From Candidatus Pullibacteroides excrementavium (GTDB taxonomy: Bacteria > Bacteroidota > Bacteroidia > Bacteroidales > P3), in the NCBI GenBank assembly GCA_017694335.1, contig JADIMZ010000062.1:1-38806 (forward strand): DNA of 38,806 nt, written 5' to 3'. The position numbers were made by a program, and so were the translations under genes. Positions 1 to 9,930 of the stretch are shown here, in pieces. The first letter of the stretch is position 1, and every line of letters starts with the position of its first letter. A model generated the notes under the pieces. The model did no database searches and was not told the DNA's origin. It worked only from the letters and a program-made list of their open reading frames with translations.

Positions 1-92
<92 letters not shown>

Positions 93-96
93 ACAG

Positions 97-126
97 AGGG
101 CGACCATCCGGTCGCCCTTTTTTTTT
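97..126 (+). terminator. Intrinsic terminator of the rRNA operon
   Basis: A perfect 8-bp stem (AGGGCGAC / GTCGCCCT) with a 6-nt loop is followed directly by a run of nine or more T. This is a textbook rho-independent terminator a few bases after the 5S rRNA. Confidence 0.92.
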
Positions 127-157
127 ATTCGAAATCTTATGGCGATAATCTGCCCGT

Positions 158-199
158 CCCGGGATGCCATTACAAATGGCTTCTCGGGCGGTCCTTTTT
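158..199 (+). terminator. Second terminator-like hairpin
   Basis: CCCGGGATGCCAT pairs with ATGGCTTCTCGGG (13 positions, one mismatch, one G-T pair) around the loop TACAA. A short T run follows at 195-199. It lies about 40 bp after the first terminator and may act as a back-up for the rRNA operon. Confidence 0.6.
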
Positions 200-424
200 C
201 TTACGTTTCTTGAATTACAACTTGTAGGTTCTAAAAAAAAACTATTTGTATTGATTGTTAATGTATTGTTGTTTATTTTGTAGGGGTGTTCTTTCCTTTT
301 TTATGATGTTTTGTAGTCATAAAAAATCGCTGTTTTTTTGTACGCGTCTGTCCTTTTTTCATCAAATTTGTGCAAACAACATGCCTGAAAGAAGGCAGAC
401 AAGTATTAATTAAAACTCATAACA
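200..424. other. AT-rich intergenic region before the surface-protein gene
   Basis: This stretch is strongly AT-rich, with many T runs. It presumably holds the promoter and 5' UTR of the 425 gene, but I found no good TANNTTTG -7 box. No gene, RNA or repeat is visible. Confidence 0.5.
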
Positions 425-3400
425 ATGAAAAAAGCTGGTGTATTTTTCCTGATGTTTTTGCTGCTGTCAGGTTGGGCCTTTTTGCAGGCACAAGAAGATT
501 TGATAGTACACAAGACGACCCGGATGTATGGTTTCAATACTAACACACCTGGGGGAATCATTTCTTTTCCTTTGGAGTCTCCATCTTCTTCTGAATTATT
601 GCATGCGGAAGATTCTTATCTGGCAAGTGCTGCCGCTTATGCTGAGGGATCTTATTATGTGGCCTTATGTAATCCGGATCAGACACCCTATGGTATTTTT
701 GCTTATGACCTCACAACTGGGGAAAGAGAATTGTTGGCAGACATGAGTGCGGCCCCATCCATCATATCTGAAATGACTTATGATTGGACAACGCAGACCA
801 TGTATGTTTTGGGAGAAGATTATCCGGCTACATCTTTGATGACACTTGATTTGAAGACGGGAGAATTGTCGGTTGTGGCCACGATAGACTTGAAAGTGTA
901 TAATACGTTGGCCTGTAGCCCTGATGGACGTTTGTTTGTGACGGAATCGTCCGGCATGTTGTCCGAATTGGACAAGGAAACAGGCCTCCCGACTGAATTG
1001 GGTGATTTGAGGACTTATGCCCAAGGATTGCAAAGTATGGAATTTGACTATTCTACAGGGAAATGTTATTGGGCTTATACCCGTTATGGGAGCTGTGCTT
1101 TGTATGAAGTGGATCTAGAATCCTTTACGAGCAAGCAGGTAGGTTCCTTTCCTTCCAATTACCAAGTGATAGGTTTGTTCCCCGCTTATACGGAAGCGGT
1201 GGCTGACGCGCCAGCAGCAGTAGAAGAATTGCTATTGTCTCCAGGCGAAGAGGGTGCGCAGGAAATGGAAATAAGCTGGAAGAATCCTGCGTTGACAATG
1301 GCTGGGGAGCCCCTCTCTTCACTATCTTCTGTAGGAATTTACCGAAACGATACTTTGATACACACAGAGGAAAATATTTTGCCGGGTTCCACTTCTTCCT
1401 ATACGGATTTGACAGTTCGGTCGGGCTTCCATGTGTATAAACTGATTCCTTATAACGAGATTGGCGAAGGTATGTGGCAATCTGCTTCCTCTTATGTCGG
1501 ACGGGATGTTCCGGGCAGCCCTGCTTCCATCCAGGCTGAAAAGCAAGACCAGAATACCGTGGTTCTGAGTTGGGATGCTCCGGAAGCGGGTTTGCAAGGG
1601 GGATGGTTCGATGAATCGAGCTTGTCTTATGACATATTGCGTATGCCAGACTCGACGGTACTTGCCACCGGTTTGAAAGATCAAACGTTTACCGATAGGA
1701 ATGTGATGGCCTACAATAGATATGTTTACCATATACAGTCCGTGTCTTCCGACGGGAAAGGGGGCGTAGCGCAGACGGAGTCTGTTTTGTTGGGCGATGC
1801 TTTGGCGCTGCCGTTCTTTTCTTCTTTAGAAACAGAAGAATCATTGTCATTGTGGACCTTGTATGATATGGACAGTAGTGGTCAGTCTTGGCAGATAGGA
1901 CAGTCTACCGGGTCAAGGCCAGGAGCCGAATCCTATGCAGACAATTCTTATCAGCATCCGTTGGACGACTGGATGGTTTCTCCTCCTTTGTATATCGAAT
2001 CGGGGCGCGACTACTTGCTTTCTTTCCATGTGCGGACGGCTTACTATGAGGCGGAACGCTTTGAAATCAGGCTTGGCAGTGGCAATACTCCGGACGAGCA
2101 GACGATATTGGTTTGCGATACGACTATGAAAGACTATTATGGGGAAGATGTTTCCTTGCCGGTAGTAGTGGAGGAAACGGGCATCTATTATTTGAGTTTC
2201 CGCCATGCCATGGAAATTGGTTCGGGTTTTGTCCTGCATTTGGAAGACGTGGAGTTCAAACGCAATGATGAAGGAAGCCTGAAAGGTACGGTGACGGATG
2301 TTGAAGGCACGCCAATTGAAAATGCTTTGGTCGTCTTGTCCGACTCTTTGACGGTTGAGACCGATGAGGAAGGTCGATATGCTTATCCGGTCTTGATTGA
2401 AGGGCAATATCCGATTCAGGTGTCCATGACAGGTTACAAGGATTACAAGGATACAGTGGAGATCGTGGCTATGCAAGAAACGGTAGCCGATGTGAAGCTG
2501 GAATCATTGCCTTATTGGTCTTTGAGCGGTATTGTTAAGGATCAAGGCGGCAATATCTTGTCCGGTGCAAGGGTCTGCATGGATGGTTACGCGCATTTTG
2601 AAGCTTATACCGATGCCGAAGGGCGTTTTGAAATCGATAGTGTCTTTGAAAAGGAAAATTATACGGTAAGAATCAGCAAGAACGCTTACAAATCCGTGGA
2701 TATGGAGCAATCGATGCTGGATGATGTGGATTTAGGAGAAGTAAAACTTTCCTTGTCCAATATTGCTCCCTACAGTCTGTCGGTGACGGATACTGCCCCC
2801 TTGACCTTGTCTTTGGAACGTCCTCTGGATTTGAAAGAGCATAGCTATGATAATGGAGTGCCGATGGCCAATCATAGCTTAGGCTACGATGCCGGTTCGG
2901 AGTACCACATCATGGCTGCAGTGTATCGTGAACCTTCGGCCGTACGGAGGGTGAAATGGTACACACGGGCCAGTGAGAGTCCTTATAAGGCAGATTTGTA
3001 TCATGTATATCTGTTTGATTTGGATGAAGAAGGCAATCCTACCGCGAACAAGCTTTACGAACAAAAAAATATTGAAGGGGTGGATGAGCAGTGGTTTGTC
3101 TTGGAATTGGATTCGGCGGTCATTGCACCCCGAGGATTCATGTTGGCTTTGAGTGGGAATGGAAATGTTTCGATGGCGATAGATACGAATACGAATCCTG
3201 CCAATCAGATGGCTCGTACCCAGTGCTACAGTATCAATTATAATACAGCTAACTATCTGGTGTACTTTGAAGAGAATGGGTGGAACTACCGTTTGCTTTT
3301 GCGAGCCGAAGCCGAACATCTGGAACCTGCGGAATCCACGCCTTTGAATGTGGTTTACGATATATACCGTTTTGATGTGGGCGATATGGATGATGCTGAT

Positions 3401-4885
3401 TCATGGACTATGATAGGCGAGAATATAACAGCGACTACATTGGAAGATGATACATTCGATGCATTGCCCCAAGGTATTTACCAATATGCTGCCCGCGCGG
3501 TATATCCGGTTGAAAATCTGTTGTCGGATCCTGTTTTTTCAGAAGAGATTCCTGTGAAGATGGAAACGGATGTGCGTGTAGAGCTTGAAACGAATGATGC
3601 CTCAGGCTCGGCTGACGGGGCTTTGGTTACAATGGACAATGGCGCTGGGCATGTATATAGGGCTACTGTGAAGAATGGTGCGGCGGTATTTGAGAATGTA
3701 TGGAAAGCAGAGTATGCTTTGAAAATATCTAAAGCGGGGTATGAAGATATAAACGAGACAATCATAGTGGACGAAGAGCCTTCCTACACGTTCACTTACA
3801 CACTGATGCAAATATTGTATCCTGTAGACAATATCGATGTGCTCGAAACGGGAACAGCCAGTGAGCGAAAAGTTCTTTGGAATACGTTTGCCAATATCTT
3901 CGATAGTTTTGAAGACGGTACGGCTGCTGCCGATTTTGAATTGAATCCGGGCAGTACGGCTGGTTGGCAATATGTGGATGCCGATGGGGCCCCGACCTAT
4001 CGTTTCGGAAATACTTCTTTCCCGACTTCCGGCGCCAAGATGGCTGCGGTCTTGTTCAATCCGTTGACAACCACTCCTCCTCATGCTACAAGAGCGTACG
4101 ACGGGGATAGGATGTTGGCCTTTTTCTGCCCATCGGGAGGAATTCCTGCAGATGATTGGCTGATATCGCCCGAATTGGATTTCTATAAGGACTTCGAGTT
4201 CAGTTTCTATGCTCGTAAATTCAATGATGACAGTGTGTTCTATAATGATGAGTATGTCAGTGTAGGTTACTCGACTACGACTGCCGATACGGCCTCCTTT
4301 ATCTGGTTGGATGAAGAGCCTGTTGTGGTTCCAACAGCGTGGACCTCGTTTGCCTACAAGATTCCGACCGAAGCCAAGTTTGTGGCCTTGCGTCGTCAAT
4401 GCGAGGATGGCTTTATCTTGTTTGTAGATAATATTTCCATCGGAGTAAGCCGTCCGGAACCGGTACAGAAGAAATCGGCAGACACTTACCATGTGTATTT
4501 GGACGGGACCAAGATAGCGGAAACCTCGGAAACCGAATATCTGCTTACTGGCTTGAAAAACGGGACGCATTATGTCGGAGTGACTCGGGTGTACGAGACA
4601 GGCGAATCGGAAGATTTGACCATCGCCTTTACCGTGTCCGGTTCGGACGCTTCAATGGAAGCTTTGGCGGCGCAAATATCGGGTGTGTATGTGGATGGCG
4701 ATATGTTGAAGATAAAAGGCGGATGTGAAGGCTTTGAATTGTTTGATGCTGTAGGGCATTTGTGCGTCTCGGACGTGGCAGGGAAAACAGAATTTCATGT
4801 AGGCTCACTGCCTGCCGGTGTTTATGTCGCTCGTATTTGGGGCTTGGATGGAGAAGTGCGGGTGTATAGAGTCTTTATTCCTTAG
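425..4885 (+). CDS. Large secreted modular surface protein with probable T9SS sorting domain
   Basis: The protein has 1486 residues. An N-terminal signal peptide (MKKAG... ending LQAQ) is followed by a WD/propeller-like repeat region (about 25-255, units such as LDLKTGEL and CSPDGRLFVTES). Two fibronectin-III-like modules lie at about 265-455. A choice-of-anchor-J / cleaved-adhesin-like module follows (about 460-620, with DDWMVSPPL). Next are two carboxypeptidase-regulatory-like folds (about 625-780, GTVTDVEGTPI and GIVKDQGGNIL), a second anchor-J-like module (about 1165-1350, DDWLISPEL) and another FN3-like segment. The last 70 or so residues (FELFDAVGHL ... LPAGVYVARI) match the pattern of type A T9SS C-terminal domains. 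By family knowledge such proteins are exported by Sec and then T9SS and attached to the cell surface. No catalytic residues were recognised, so adhesion or substrate binding is only an inference. It is a single gene between terminators. Confidence 0.85.
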   Translation: MKKAGVFFLMFLLLSGWAFLQAQEDLIVHKTTRMYGFNTNTPGGIISFPLESPSSSELLHAEDSYLASAAAYAEGSYYVALCNPDQTPYGIFAYDLTTGERELLADMSAAPSIISEMTYDWTTQTMYVLGEDYPATSLMTLDLKTGELSVVATIDLKVYNTLACSPDGRLFVTESSGMLSELDKETGLPTELGDLRTYAQGLQSMEFDYSTGKCYWAYTRYGSCALYEVDLESFTSKQVGSFPSNYQVIGLFPAYTEAVADAPAAVEELLLSPGEEGAQEMEISWKNPALTMAGEPLSSLSSVGIYRNDTLIHTEENILPGSTSSYTDLTVRSGFHVYKLIPYNEIGEGMWQSASSYVGRDVPGSPASIQAEKQDQNTVVLSWDAPEAGLQGGWFDESSLSYDILRMPDSTVLATGLKDQTFTDRNVMAYNRYVYHIQSVSSDGKGGVAQTESVLLGDALALPFFSSLETEESLSLWTLYDMDSSGQSWQIGQSTGSRPGAESYADNSYQHPLDDWMVSPPLYIESGRDYLLSFHVRTAYYEAERFEIRLGSGNTPDEQTILVCDTTMKDYYGEDVSLPVVVEETGIYYLSFRHAMEIGSGFVLHLEDVEFKRNDEGSLKGTVTDVEGTPIENALVVLSDSLTVETDEEGRYAYPVLIEGQYPIQVSMTGYKDYKDTVEIVAMQETVADVKLESLPYWSLSGIVKDQGGNILSGARVCMDGYAHFEAYTDAEGRFEIDSVFEKENYTVRISKNAYKSVDMEQSMLDDVDLGEVKLSLSNIAPYSLSVTDTAPLTLSLERPLDLKEHSYDNGVPMANHSLGYDAGSEYHIMAAVYREPSAVRRVKWYTRASESPYKADLYHVYLFDLDEEGNPTANKLYEQKNIEGVDEQWFVLELDSAVIAPRGFMLALSGNGNVSMAIDTNTNPANQMARTQCYSINYNTANYLVYFEENGWNYRLLLRAEAEHLEPAESTPLNVVYDIYRFDVGDMDDADSWTMIGENITATTLEDDTFDALPQGIYQYAARAVYPVENLLSDPVFSEEIPVKMETDVRVELETNDASGSADGALVTMDNGAGHVYRATVKNGAAVFENVWKAEYALKISKAGYEDINETIIVDEEPSYTFTYTLMQILYPVDNIDVLETGTASERKVLWNTFANIFDSFEDGTAAADFELNPGSTAGWQYVDADGAPTYRFGNTSFPTSGAKMAAVLFNPLTTTPPHATRAYDGDRMLAFFCPSGGIPADDWLISPELDFYKDFEFSFYARKFNDDSVFYNDEYVSVGYSTTTADTASFIWLDEEPVVVPTAWTSFAYKIPTEAKFVALRRQCEDGFILFVDNISIGVSRPEPVQKKSADTYHVYLDGTKIAETSETEYLLTGLKNGTHYVGVTRVYETGESEDLTIAFTVSGSDASMEALAAQISGVYVDGDMLKIKGGCEGFELFDAVGHLCVSDVAGKTEFHVGSLPAGVYVARIWGLDGEVRVYRVFIP

Positions 4886-4906
4886 TCGTTTTCTTTTGAG
4901 ACTATG

Positions 4907-4936
4907 GTCGGCATGCCTGAACTCGGGCATGCCGGC
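4907..4936 (+). terminator. Hairpin terminator after the surface-protein gene
   Basis: GTCGGCATGCCT pairs with GGGCATGCCGGC (12 bp including two G-T pairs) around a 6-nt loop, 22 bp after the stop codon. The following T run is weak (TTTAGTGTTT), so efficiency is uncertain. Confidence 0.7.
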
Positions 4937-5043
4937 TTTAGTGTTTATCATTTATGTCGAGGGGATTGGTCTCTTGATGGTTCTTATGGGCCGGTATTGT
5001 TGAAATGAACTTTTTTTGCGTTCTTTGGATTCTGTAGTATGGT

Positions 5044-6711
5044 ATGCGGAATTCAAAAGACACAATGGAGAAAGTATATACGGAGAAAAGGAAAAGAATA
5101 GGAAAGATAATGTTGTTCTCGTTTGTTTTTGCCTATTTGATGACAGGGCTTTCTTTGCAGGCGCAGTCGGTGGATTCCTTGCTGGAGAAAGCGTATTTGT
5201 TGGATATGTCTGCTCCGGAACAGGCCAAACAAAGCGCTTTGGTGGCCTATGAGATGGGGCAAGCCTCAAAAGACGAAGCCGTATGTGCCAAGGCATTGGC
5301 TTCGTATGCATGGGTGACTATGGTAGAGGGGGATTTCGAGATGAGTCTCAGTGTATATTTGAATGCGTTGGAGTATTGCCCTGCTGATTCTTTGCATATC
5401 AAAGCGGATATCTACAACGGGATAGGCTGGGTTTATACACGCTTGGATAATTTCCCGGATGCGGCTTTTTATATTCGTCAGAGCATCAAGTTGTGTGAAG
5501 AGCTTGACTTTCCGGAAGGATTGGCATCGGCTTATAATAATTATGGATTGAATTATTATTATAGCGGAGATTACTTTTCCGCGGATTCTTGCTTCAATAT
5601 TGCTTTGCAGATAGCAAGAAGCATAGAAAATCAAAAATATGTGGCGGCCATTATCAACAACTTGTGCATGTCCCCAGGTAATGGCTTGCAGAAGATTTCC
5701 ATGTTGGAGGAGTCGATACGGATTAATACGTCCTTGAATGTAATCTGGTCTTTGGCAGAGAATTATAACAATTTAGGACGGCAGTATTACTATCTGGGGC
5801 GGTACGATGAAGCTTTGGTTGCTTTGGAGAAAGCGGAATCTTATGCATGGAAAGTGGATGCCAAGGATTTGCTATATGAGAATTATGCTGTCCGAACAAA
5901 GGTGCATGCACAGAGAAAAGACTACGCCATGGCTTATGCATGTACGCAGAAACAGTTGGAAATCAACAAGACGATACAATCGGAACGAAGCCTTCGGAAA
6001 ATAGAGAATAGTTTCACACATCAAAAACTGATGAAGTTGGAACAAGAATACGAGATGCGCCAGCAAGAGCATCGGATGGCTATTCGTCAGAGGAACTATC
6101 TGCTATTGTTTGCGGTGTTGATGCTTTGCATGGGAGGGCTGTATGTCCGGCAACGTTTTTTGCGGAAAAAGAAGGAAATGGAAGTCCTTGCGCAGCAGAT
6201 GGAACTGGAACAGTCTCACCGCAAGATTATGGAATTGGAGCTGAAGAGGAAGGAAGAGGCGATTTCCGGAGTTTCGTCACGTTTGCAAGAGACGGAAGGC
6301 AAATTGGCATACACAATGATGTTTGTGCGGTACAGGAACGAACTGTTGGAGAAAATCCGGGAGAAGATACGGGCGACATATAAGCTGGATGCCCAGGAAA
6401 TACCTGTCGAGCTGAAGAAAATCAATATGTTTATTGGCCAAAATGAGATTTCTATTGCGGATGACGAATTGTCAAGAGAGATCGATGCCCAGAATGAAGC
6501 TTTCTGTACACGTTTGGCTGCCCGGTATCCAGGTATGACGGGGAAAGGTCAAGAATTGGCTGTTTTTCTCAGAATGGGATTGTCAATCAGGGAAATATCT
6601 ATGGTTACCGGCAATTCGATAAAGACATTGAACATGAATCGCTATCGCTTGCGGAAGCATTTGGGCTTGAATCCGGAAGAGGATTTGGTTGAGCTGCTGA
6701 AAAAAATTTGA
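5044..6711 (+). CDS. TPR regulator with membrane segment and C-terminal LuxR-type HTH
   Basis: This 555-residue protein has the layout typical of Bacteroidota TPR-HTH regulators. A hydrophobic export signal (about 25-40, ending LQAQ) leads into tetratricopeptide repeats (about 45-310, e.g. GIGWVYTRLDNFPDAAFYI and NNLGRQYYYLGRYDEAL). A transmembrane helix (about 350-370, YLLLFAVLMLCMGGLYV), a charged coiled coil (about 375-420) and a C-terminal helix-turn-helix (REISMVTGNSIKTLNMNRYRLRKHL) follow. The TPR part should sit in the periplasm and the HTH in the cytoplasm. The start is uncertain: ATG at 5044, 5065 or 5110 all keep the signal segment. It may regulate the preceding surface-protein gene, but only adjacency supports that. 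Confidence 0.85.
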   Translation: MRNSKDTMEKVYTEKRKRIGKIMLFSFVFAYLMTGLSLQAQSVDSLLEKAYLLDMSAPEQAKQSALVAYEMGQASKDEAVCAKALASYAWVTMVEGDFEMSLSVYLNALEYCPADSLHIKADIYNGIGWVYTRLDNFPDAAFYIRQSIKLCEELDFPEGLASAYNNYGLNYYYSGDYFSADSCFNIALQIARSIENQKYVAAIINNLCMSPGNGLQKISMLEESIRINTSLNVIWSLAENYNNLGRQYYYLGRYDEALVALEKAESYAWKVDAKDLLYENYAVRTKVHAQRKDYAMAYACTQKQLEINKTIQSERSLRKIENSFTHQKLMKLEQEYEMRQQEHRMAIRQRNYLLLFAVLMLCMGGLYVRQRFLRKKKEMEVLAQQMELEQSHRKIMELELKRKEEAISGVSSRLQETEGKLAYTMMFVRYRNELLEKIREKIRATYKLDAQEIPVELKKINMFIGQNEISIADDELSREIDAQNEAFCTRLAARYPGMTGKGQELAVFLRMGLSIREISMVTGNSIKTLNMNRYRLRKHLGLNPEEDLVELLKKI

Positions 6712-6747
6712 GGGAAACTGTCGTGATTGGCAGGTATTTATACGGGA

Positions 6748-6779
6748 CGACCCTGATAGAACGTATTCTGTCAGGGTCG
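6748..6779. terminator. Bidirectional hairpin between convergent genes
   Basis: CGACCCTGATAGAA pairs over all 14 positions (one G-T) with TTCTGTCAGGGTCG around the 4-nt loop CGTA. It lies between the converging TPR-HTH gene and the alpha-oxoamine synthase gene. There is no long T run on either side. Confidence 0.7.
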
Positions 6780-6837
6780 CTATCGTTATAATAGGAACAT
6801 TTCAGACAGTTTCTTCCTGTCTTGGAGGTATTTGCTG

Positions 6838-8085
6838 TTATGCGTTCATCGCTTTCATCTCCATCTTGGCATAAGTGCCGTTGAAGAGCTTTTCCTTGAC
6901 AGCGTTGAAGGCTTCGAGCGTGTATTTGACATCGTCCAGCGTATGGACGGCCGTAGGAATCAAGCGCAGGATGATAGTGCCTTTCGGAACGACCGGGTAG
7001 GTCACGATAGAGCAGAAGATATTGTAGTATTCGCGGATATCGTAAGTCAGGTTGGTCGCTTCGGGCACGTTTCCGTTGAGCGTTACCGGGGTGACAGGCG
7101 AATTGGTCAGACCGATGTTGAAACCGTTTTCCTTCAAACCGCCTTGCAACGCGCGGACAATAGTCCACAGCTTTTCGCGGAGTTCGGGATGGGTCTTCAT
7201 CATTTCCAAACGTTTCTGGGCCCCGATAACGATAGGCATCGGCAAGCTCTTGGCATAAATCTGCGAACGCAAGTTGAAGCGCAGGTAACGGATGATTTCC
7301 TTAGGACCGGCCACGAAACCGCCTACCAAAGCGAAGGATTTGGCGAACGTTCCCAAATGGATGTCGATAGCATCTTCCACACCTTGTTCTTCTCCTGTTC
7401 CCCGGCCATGGGCACCCATCGTCCCGATACCGTGGGCATCATCGACCACCAGACGGAAATCGTATTTCTTCTTGAGTTCGGCCAGACCTTTGATATCGCC
7501 CATATCCCCACTCATGCCGAAAACGCCTTCGGTGATGACAAGGATACCGCCGCCGGTCTTGGCAACCACATCTTGAGCATGCTTGAGTTGCTTTTCGGCC
7601 GATTCCATGTCGTTATGCTTGAACATGAAACGCTTGCCGATATGCAGGCGCATCCCGTCGATGAGCGAAGCGTGGGCTTCGGCATCGAACACGATTACAT
7701 CGTTGCGGTCAACCAAACAGTCAATCGTGGAAAAAATGCCCTGATAGCCGAAATTGAATACATAGGCGGCTTCTTTGCCGACAAAATCGGCCAAATCCTG
7801 TTCCAATTTCATGTGCTGCTTGCTCTGGCCTGACATCATCCTGGCCCCCATCGGGTAAGCCAGACCGTATTCGGCAGCAGCTTCTGCGTCCACTTTCCGT
7901 ACTTCAGGATGGTTGGCCAAGCCCAAATAGTTGTTCAGGCTCCATACCAAGCGTTCTTTTCCATTGAACATCATTCGGTTGGAAATAGGACCTTCCAGTT
8001 TCGGGAACATGTAATACCCGTCGGCTTCATCTGCATATTGGCCTAATGGACCAAAATTCTTGAGCAGTTTTTCAAAAATGTCCAC
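6838..8085 (-). CDS. Alpha-oxoamine synthase: candidate cysteate fatty-acyltransferase (SulA/CFAT-like), or a serine palmitoyltransferase relative
   Basis: A PLP-dependent enzyme of the alpha-oxoamine synthase family (KBL, BioF, SPT), which condenses an amino acid with an acyl thioester. Visible hallmarks are LNNYLGLANHPEV near the N-terminus, DAEAHASLIDG, the PLP-aspartate region VVDDAHGIGTMG, and the Schiff-base lysine in GTFAKSFALVGG (about Lys249). I set the start at GTG 8085 (415 aa). The ORF track's extra 80 residues run through the promoter-like repeat and do not resemble the family. As I recall it, the classical Bacteroides SPT has a different N-terminus (MFGSN and GTFSKS motifs). This one resembles the paralogue linked to sulfonolipid (capnine) synthesis. 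Together with the cysteate synthase candidate at 23730, an acyl-cysteate condensation is a reasonable inference. SPT or BioF-like activity remains possible. Confidence 0.8.
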   Translation of the reverse strand: MDIFEKLLKNFGPLGQYADEADGYYMFPKLEGPISNRMMFNGKERLVWSLNNYLGLANHPEVRKVDAEAAAEYGLAYPMGARMMSGQSKQHMKLEQDLADFVGKEAAYVFNFGYQGIFSTIDCLVDRNDVIVFDAEAHASLIDGMRLHIGKRFMFKHNDMESAEKQLKHAQDVVAKTGGGILVITEGVFGMSGDMGDIKGLAELKKKYDFRLVVDDAHGIGTMGAHGRGTGEEQGVEDAIDIHLGTFAKSFALVGGFVAGPKEIIRYLRFNLRSQIYAKSLPMPIVIGAQKRLEMMKTHPELREKLWTIVRALQGGLKENGFNIGLTNSPVTPVTLNGNVPEATNLTYDIREYYNIFCSIVTYPVVPKGTIILRLIPTAVHTLDDVKYTLEAFNAVKEKLFNGTYAKMEMKAMNA

Positions 8086-8155
8086 TTTTGTAAAAGTTTG
8101 GTTTGTAATATTTTGTGAATGCGATGCCGCGTCTCTACACACAACACTGCATCTT

Positions 8156-8189
8156 GCAAAGATAGTGAAAGCCGAGCGCAAAGACAAGC
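8156..8189 (-). promoter_or_regulatory. Promoter-like repeat, copy A
   Basis: Read on the minus strand, this segment has CTTG (plus-strand positions 8185-8188), a 20-nt spacer, and TATCTTTG (8157-8164), matching the Bacteroidota -33 / -7 pattern (TTTG and TANNTTTG). It drives towards the alpha-oxoamine synthase gene at 8085. The whole segment, including the spacer GCTCGGCTTTCAC, recurs with few changes at 12940-12974 and, inverted and weaker, at 23580-23613. Confidence 0.75.
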
Positions 8190-8336
8190 CTTTATGAATC
8201 TTGAATTCGTCCGCTATTTCATAGCTCGGGGAAAAGCAGTAAGTTTGCCGTTCCATTCGAGGATGGGCTTGCCTGCGGGGAAAAGACTCTCGCGAAGCGC
8301 ATCTTGGGCTGGATACACCTATCAATTATCATAAGG

Positions 8337-9158
8337 ATGAGCACAGCGGTTCATGAATCCCATAGCAAGGTGACGACACGCACTTTGTTGAAGATGAAAG
8401 CGGAAGGAAAGAAAATAGCCATGCTGACGGCCTACGACTATTCGATGGCCAAGCTGCTTGATCAGGCCGGCGTGGATGTCATTCTGGTCGGGGATTCAGC
8501 CGCCAATGTGATGGCAGGCTATCCTACAACTTTGCCGATTACCTTGGATCAGATGATTTACCACGGGGTTTCGGTGGTAAGAGGCGTGAACCGGGCCTTG
8601 GTCGTGGTGGATATGCCATTCGGTTCCTACCAAGGAGACTCGTTGGAAGCCTTGCGTTCGGCTGTGCGTATCATGAAGGAGACCGGAGCCGATGCCGTCA
8701 AATTGGAAGGCGGCCAGGAGGAAGCCGATTCCATAAGGAATATCATTTCGGCAGGAATTCCCGTGATGGGGCATCTTGGACTTACTCCGCAATCGATTAA
8801 TCAATTCGGTACGTATGCGGTTCGGGCCACTACCGAAAAGGAGGCCGAAAAGCTGATGCAGGATGCCTTGTTGTTGGAAAAGTTGGGATGTTTCAGCCTT
8901 GTATTGGAAAAGATACCGGCAGAATTGGCCGGGGAAGTCAGCCGGGCCGTGTCGATTCCGGTTATCGGGATAGGAGCTGGCAATCAGGTGGATGGACAGG
9001 TATTGGTGATGCATGATATGTTAGGTATCACCCAAGGGTTCTCCCCGCGTTTCTTACGCCGGTACCATGATTTGGGTACGGAAATCACCAAGGCGGTTTC
9101 GCATTATGTGGAAGATGTGAAGGCTTCTTGTTTCCCGAACGAAAACGAACAGTACTGA
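8337..9158 (+). CDS. panB: 3-methyl-2-oxobutanoate hydroxymethyltransferase (ketopantoate hydroxymethyltransferase)
   Basis: PanB transfers a hydroxymethyl group from methylene-tetrahydrofolate to alpha-ketoisovalerate, the first committed step to pantothenate and coenzyme A. The 273-residue product shows the family motifs: [25 protein letters not shown] (metal and substrate binding), [24 protein letters not shown] and [21 protein letters not shown]. The start is ATG 8337. The ORF track's earlier start adds 11 residues not seen in the family. The gene overlaps the following pseudouridine synthase by one base (TGATG), so the two are probably cotranslated. Neighbouring panC or panD genes are absent from the window. 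Confidence 0.95.
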   Translation: MSTAVHESHSKVTTRTLLKMKAEGKKIAMLTAYDYSMAKLLDQAGVDVILVGDSAANVMAGYPTTLPITLDQMIYHGVSVVRGVNRALVVVDMPFGSYQGDSLEALRSAVRIMKETGADAVKLEGGQEEADSIRNIISAGIPVMGHLGLTPQSINQFGTYAVRATTEKEAEKLMQDALLLEKLGCFSLVLEKIPAELAGEVSRAVSIPVIGIGAGNQVDGQVLVMHDMLGITQGFSPRFLRRYHDLGTEITKAVSHYVEDVKASCFPNENEQY

Positions 9159-9835
9159 TGCAGCCCCCAGCTCCCATATTGTATGAAGACAACCATCTTT
9201 TGGCGGTCAACAAGCTGCCGGGACAGATTGTGCAGGGCGACAAGACCGGGGATGTTCCTTTGAGCGAGCAGTTCAAGGCATTTATCAAGGAGAGGGATGC
9301 CAAGCCGGGCAATGTATTCCTTGGCGTGGTGCACCGTTTGGACCGTCCGGTGAGCGGTGTCTTGCTTTTTGCCAAGACCGGCAAGGCTTTGGCTCGACTG
9401 AACGCGATGATAAGGGAAAGGGAGTTCCAGAAAATCTATTGGGCCATCTGTCGGAACGAACCTGTCGAACCGCAGGGACATCTGTTGCAATACCTGTACA
9501 AGAACGAAGCCAACAACAAATCCTATATCTGTCCGCCGGAGCGTCCCGGGGCCCAGAAAGCGGAGCTATACTATAAAGTAATCGGGCATTCGGAACGTTA
9601 TGCTTTGATAGAAGTGGAGTTGTGTACCGGCCGGCATCATCAGATCCGGGTCCAGCTTGCTGGGATGGGCTGTCCGATACAAGGGGATTTGAAGTACGGT
9701 GACAAGAGGAGCAATCCGGATGGAAGCATTTCCTTGCATGCCCGTTATCTTCAGTTGATTCATCCGGTCAGGAAGACGGAATTGCGGATCGAGGCACCTA
9801 CCCCTCAAAGCGGTGTATGGCCGCATTTCTGTTAG
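9158..9835 (+). CDS. RluA-family pseudouridine synthase
   Basis: This 225-residue enzyme converts uridine to pseudouridine in rRNA or tRNA. The family signature is clear: the catalytic aspartate in VHRLDRPVSGVLLFAKT, the C-terminal GRHHQIRVQLA, and ILYEDNHLLAVNKLPGQIV at the N-terminus. There is no S4 RNA-binding domain ahead of the catalytic domain, so it is the short type. The start ATG 9158 overlaps the panB stop. An upstream in-frame start at 9128 would lie inside panB and is unlikely. The exact RNA target cannot be told from the sequence. Confidence 0.92.
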   Translation: MQPPAPILYEDNHLLAVNKLPGQIVQGDKTGDVPLSEQFKAFIKERDAKPGNVFLGVVHRLDRPVSGVLLFAKTGKALARLNAMIREREFQKIYWAICRNEPVEPQGHLLQYLYKNEANNKSYICPPERPGAQKAELYYKVIGHSERYALIEVELCTGRHHQIRVQLAGMGCPIQGDLKYGDKRSNPDGSISLHARYLQLIHPVRKTELRIEAPTPQSGVWPHFC

Positions 9836-9930
9836 ACTGTATTTTACAAGTCCGTAAGTTGTAGATGGGCTCGATGCCTCGCCTATCAAATGGGCTTCGC
9901 CAATCGAGCAAGGAACGGTATGCTTGCCAA

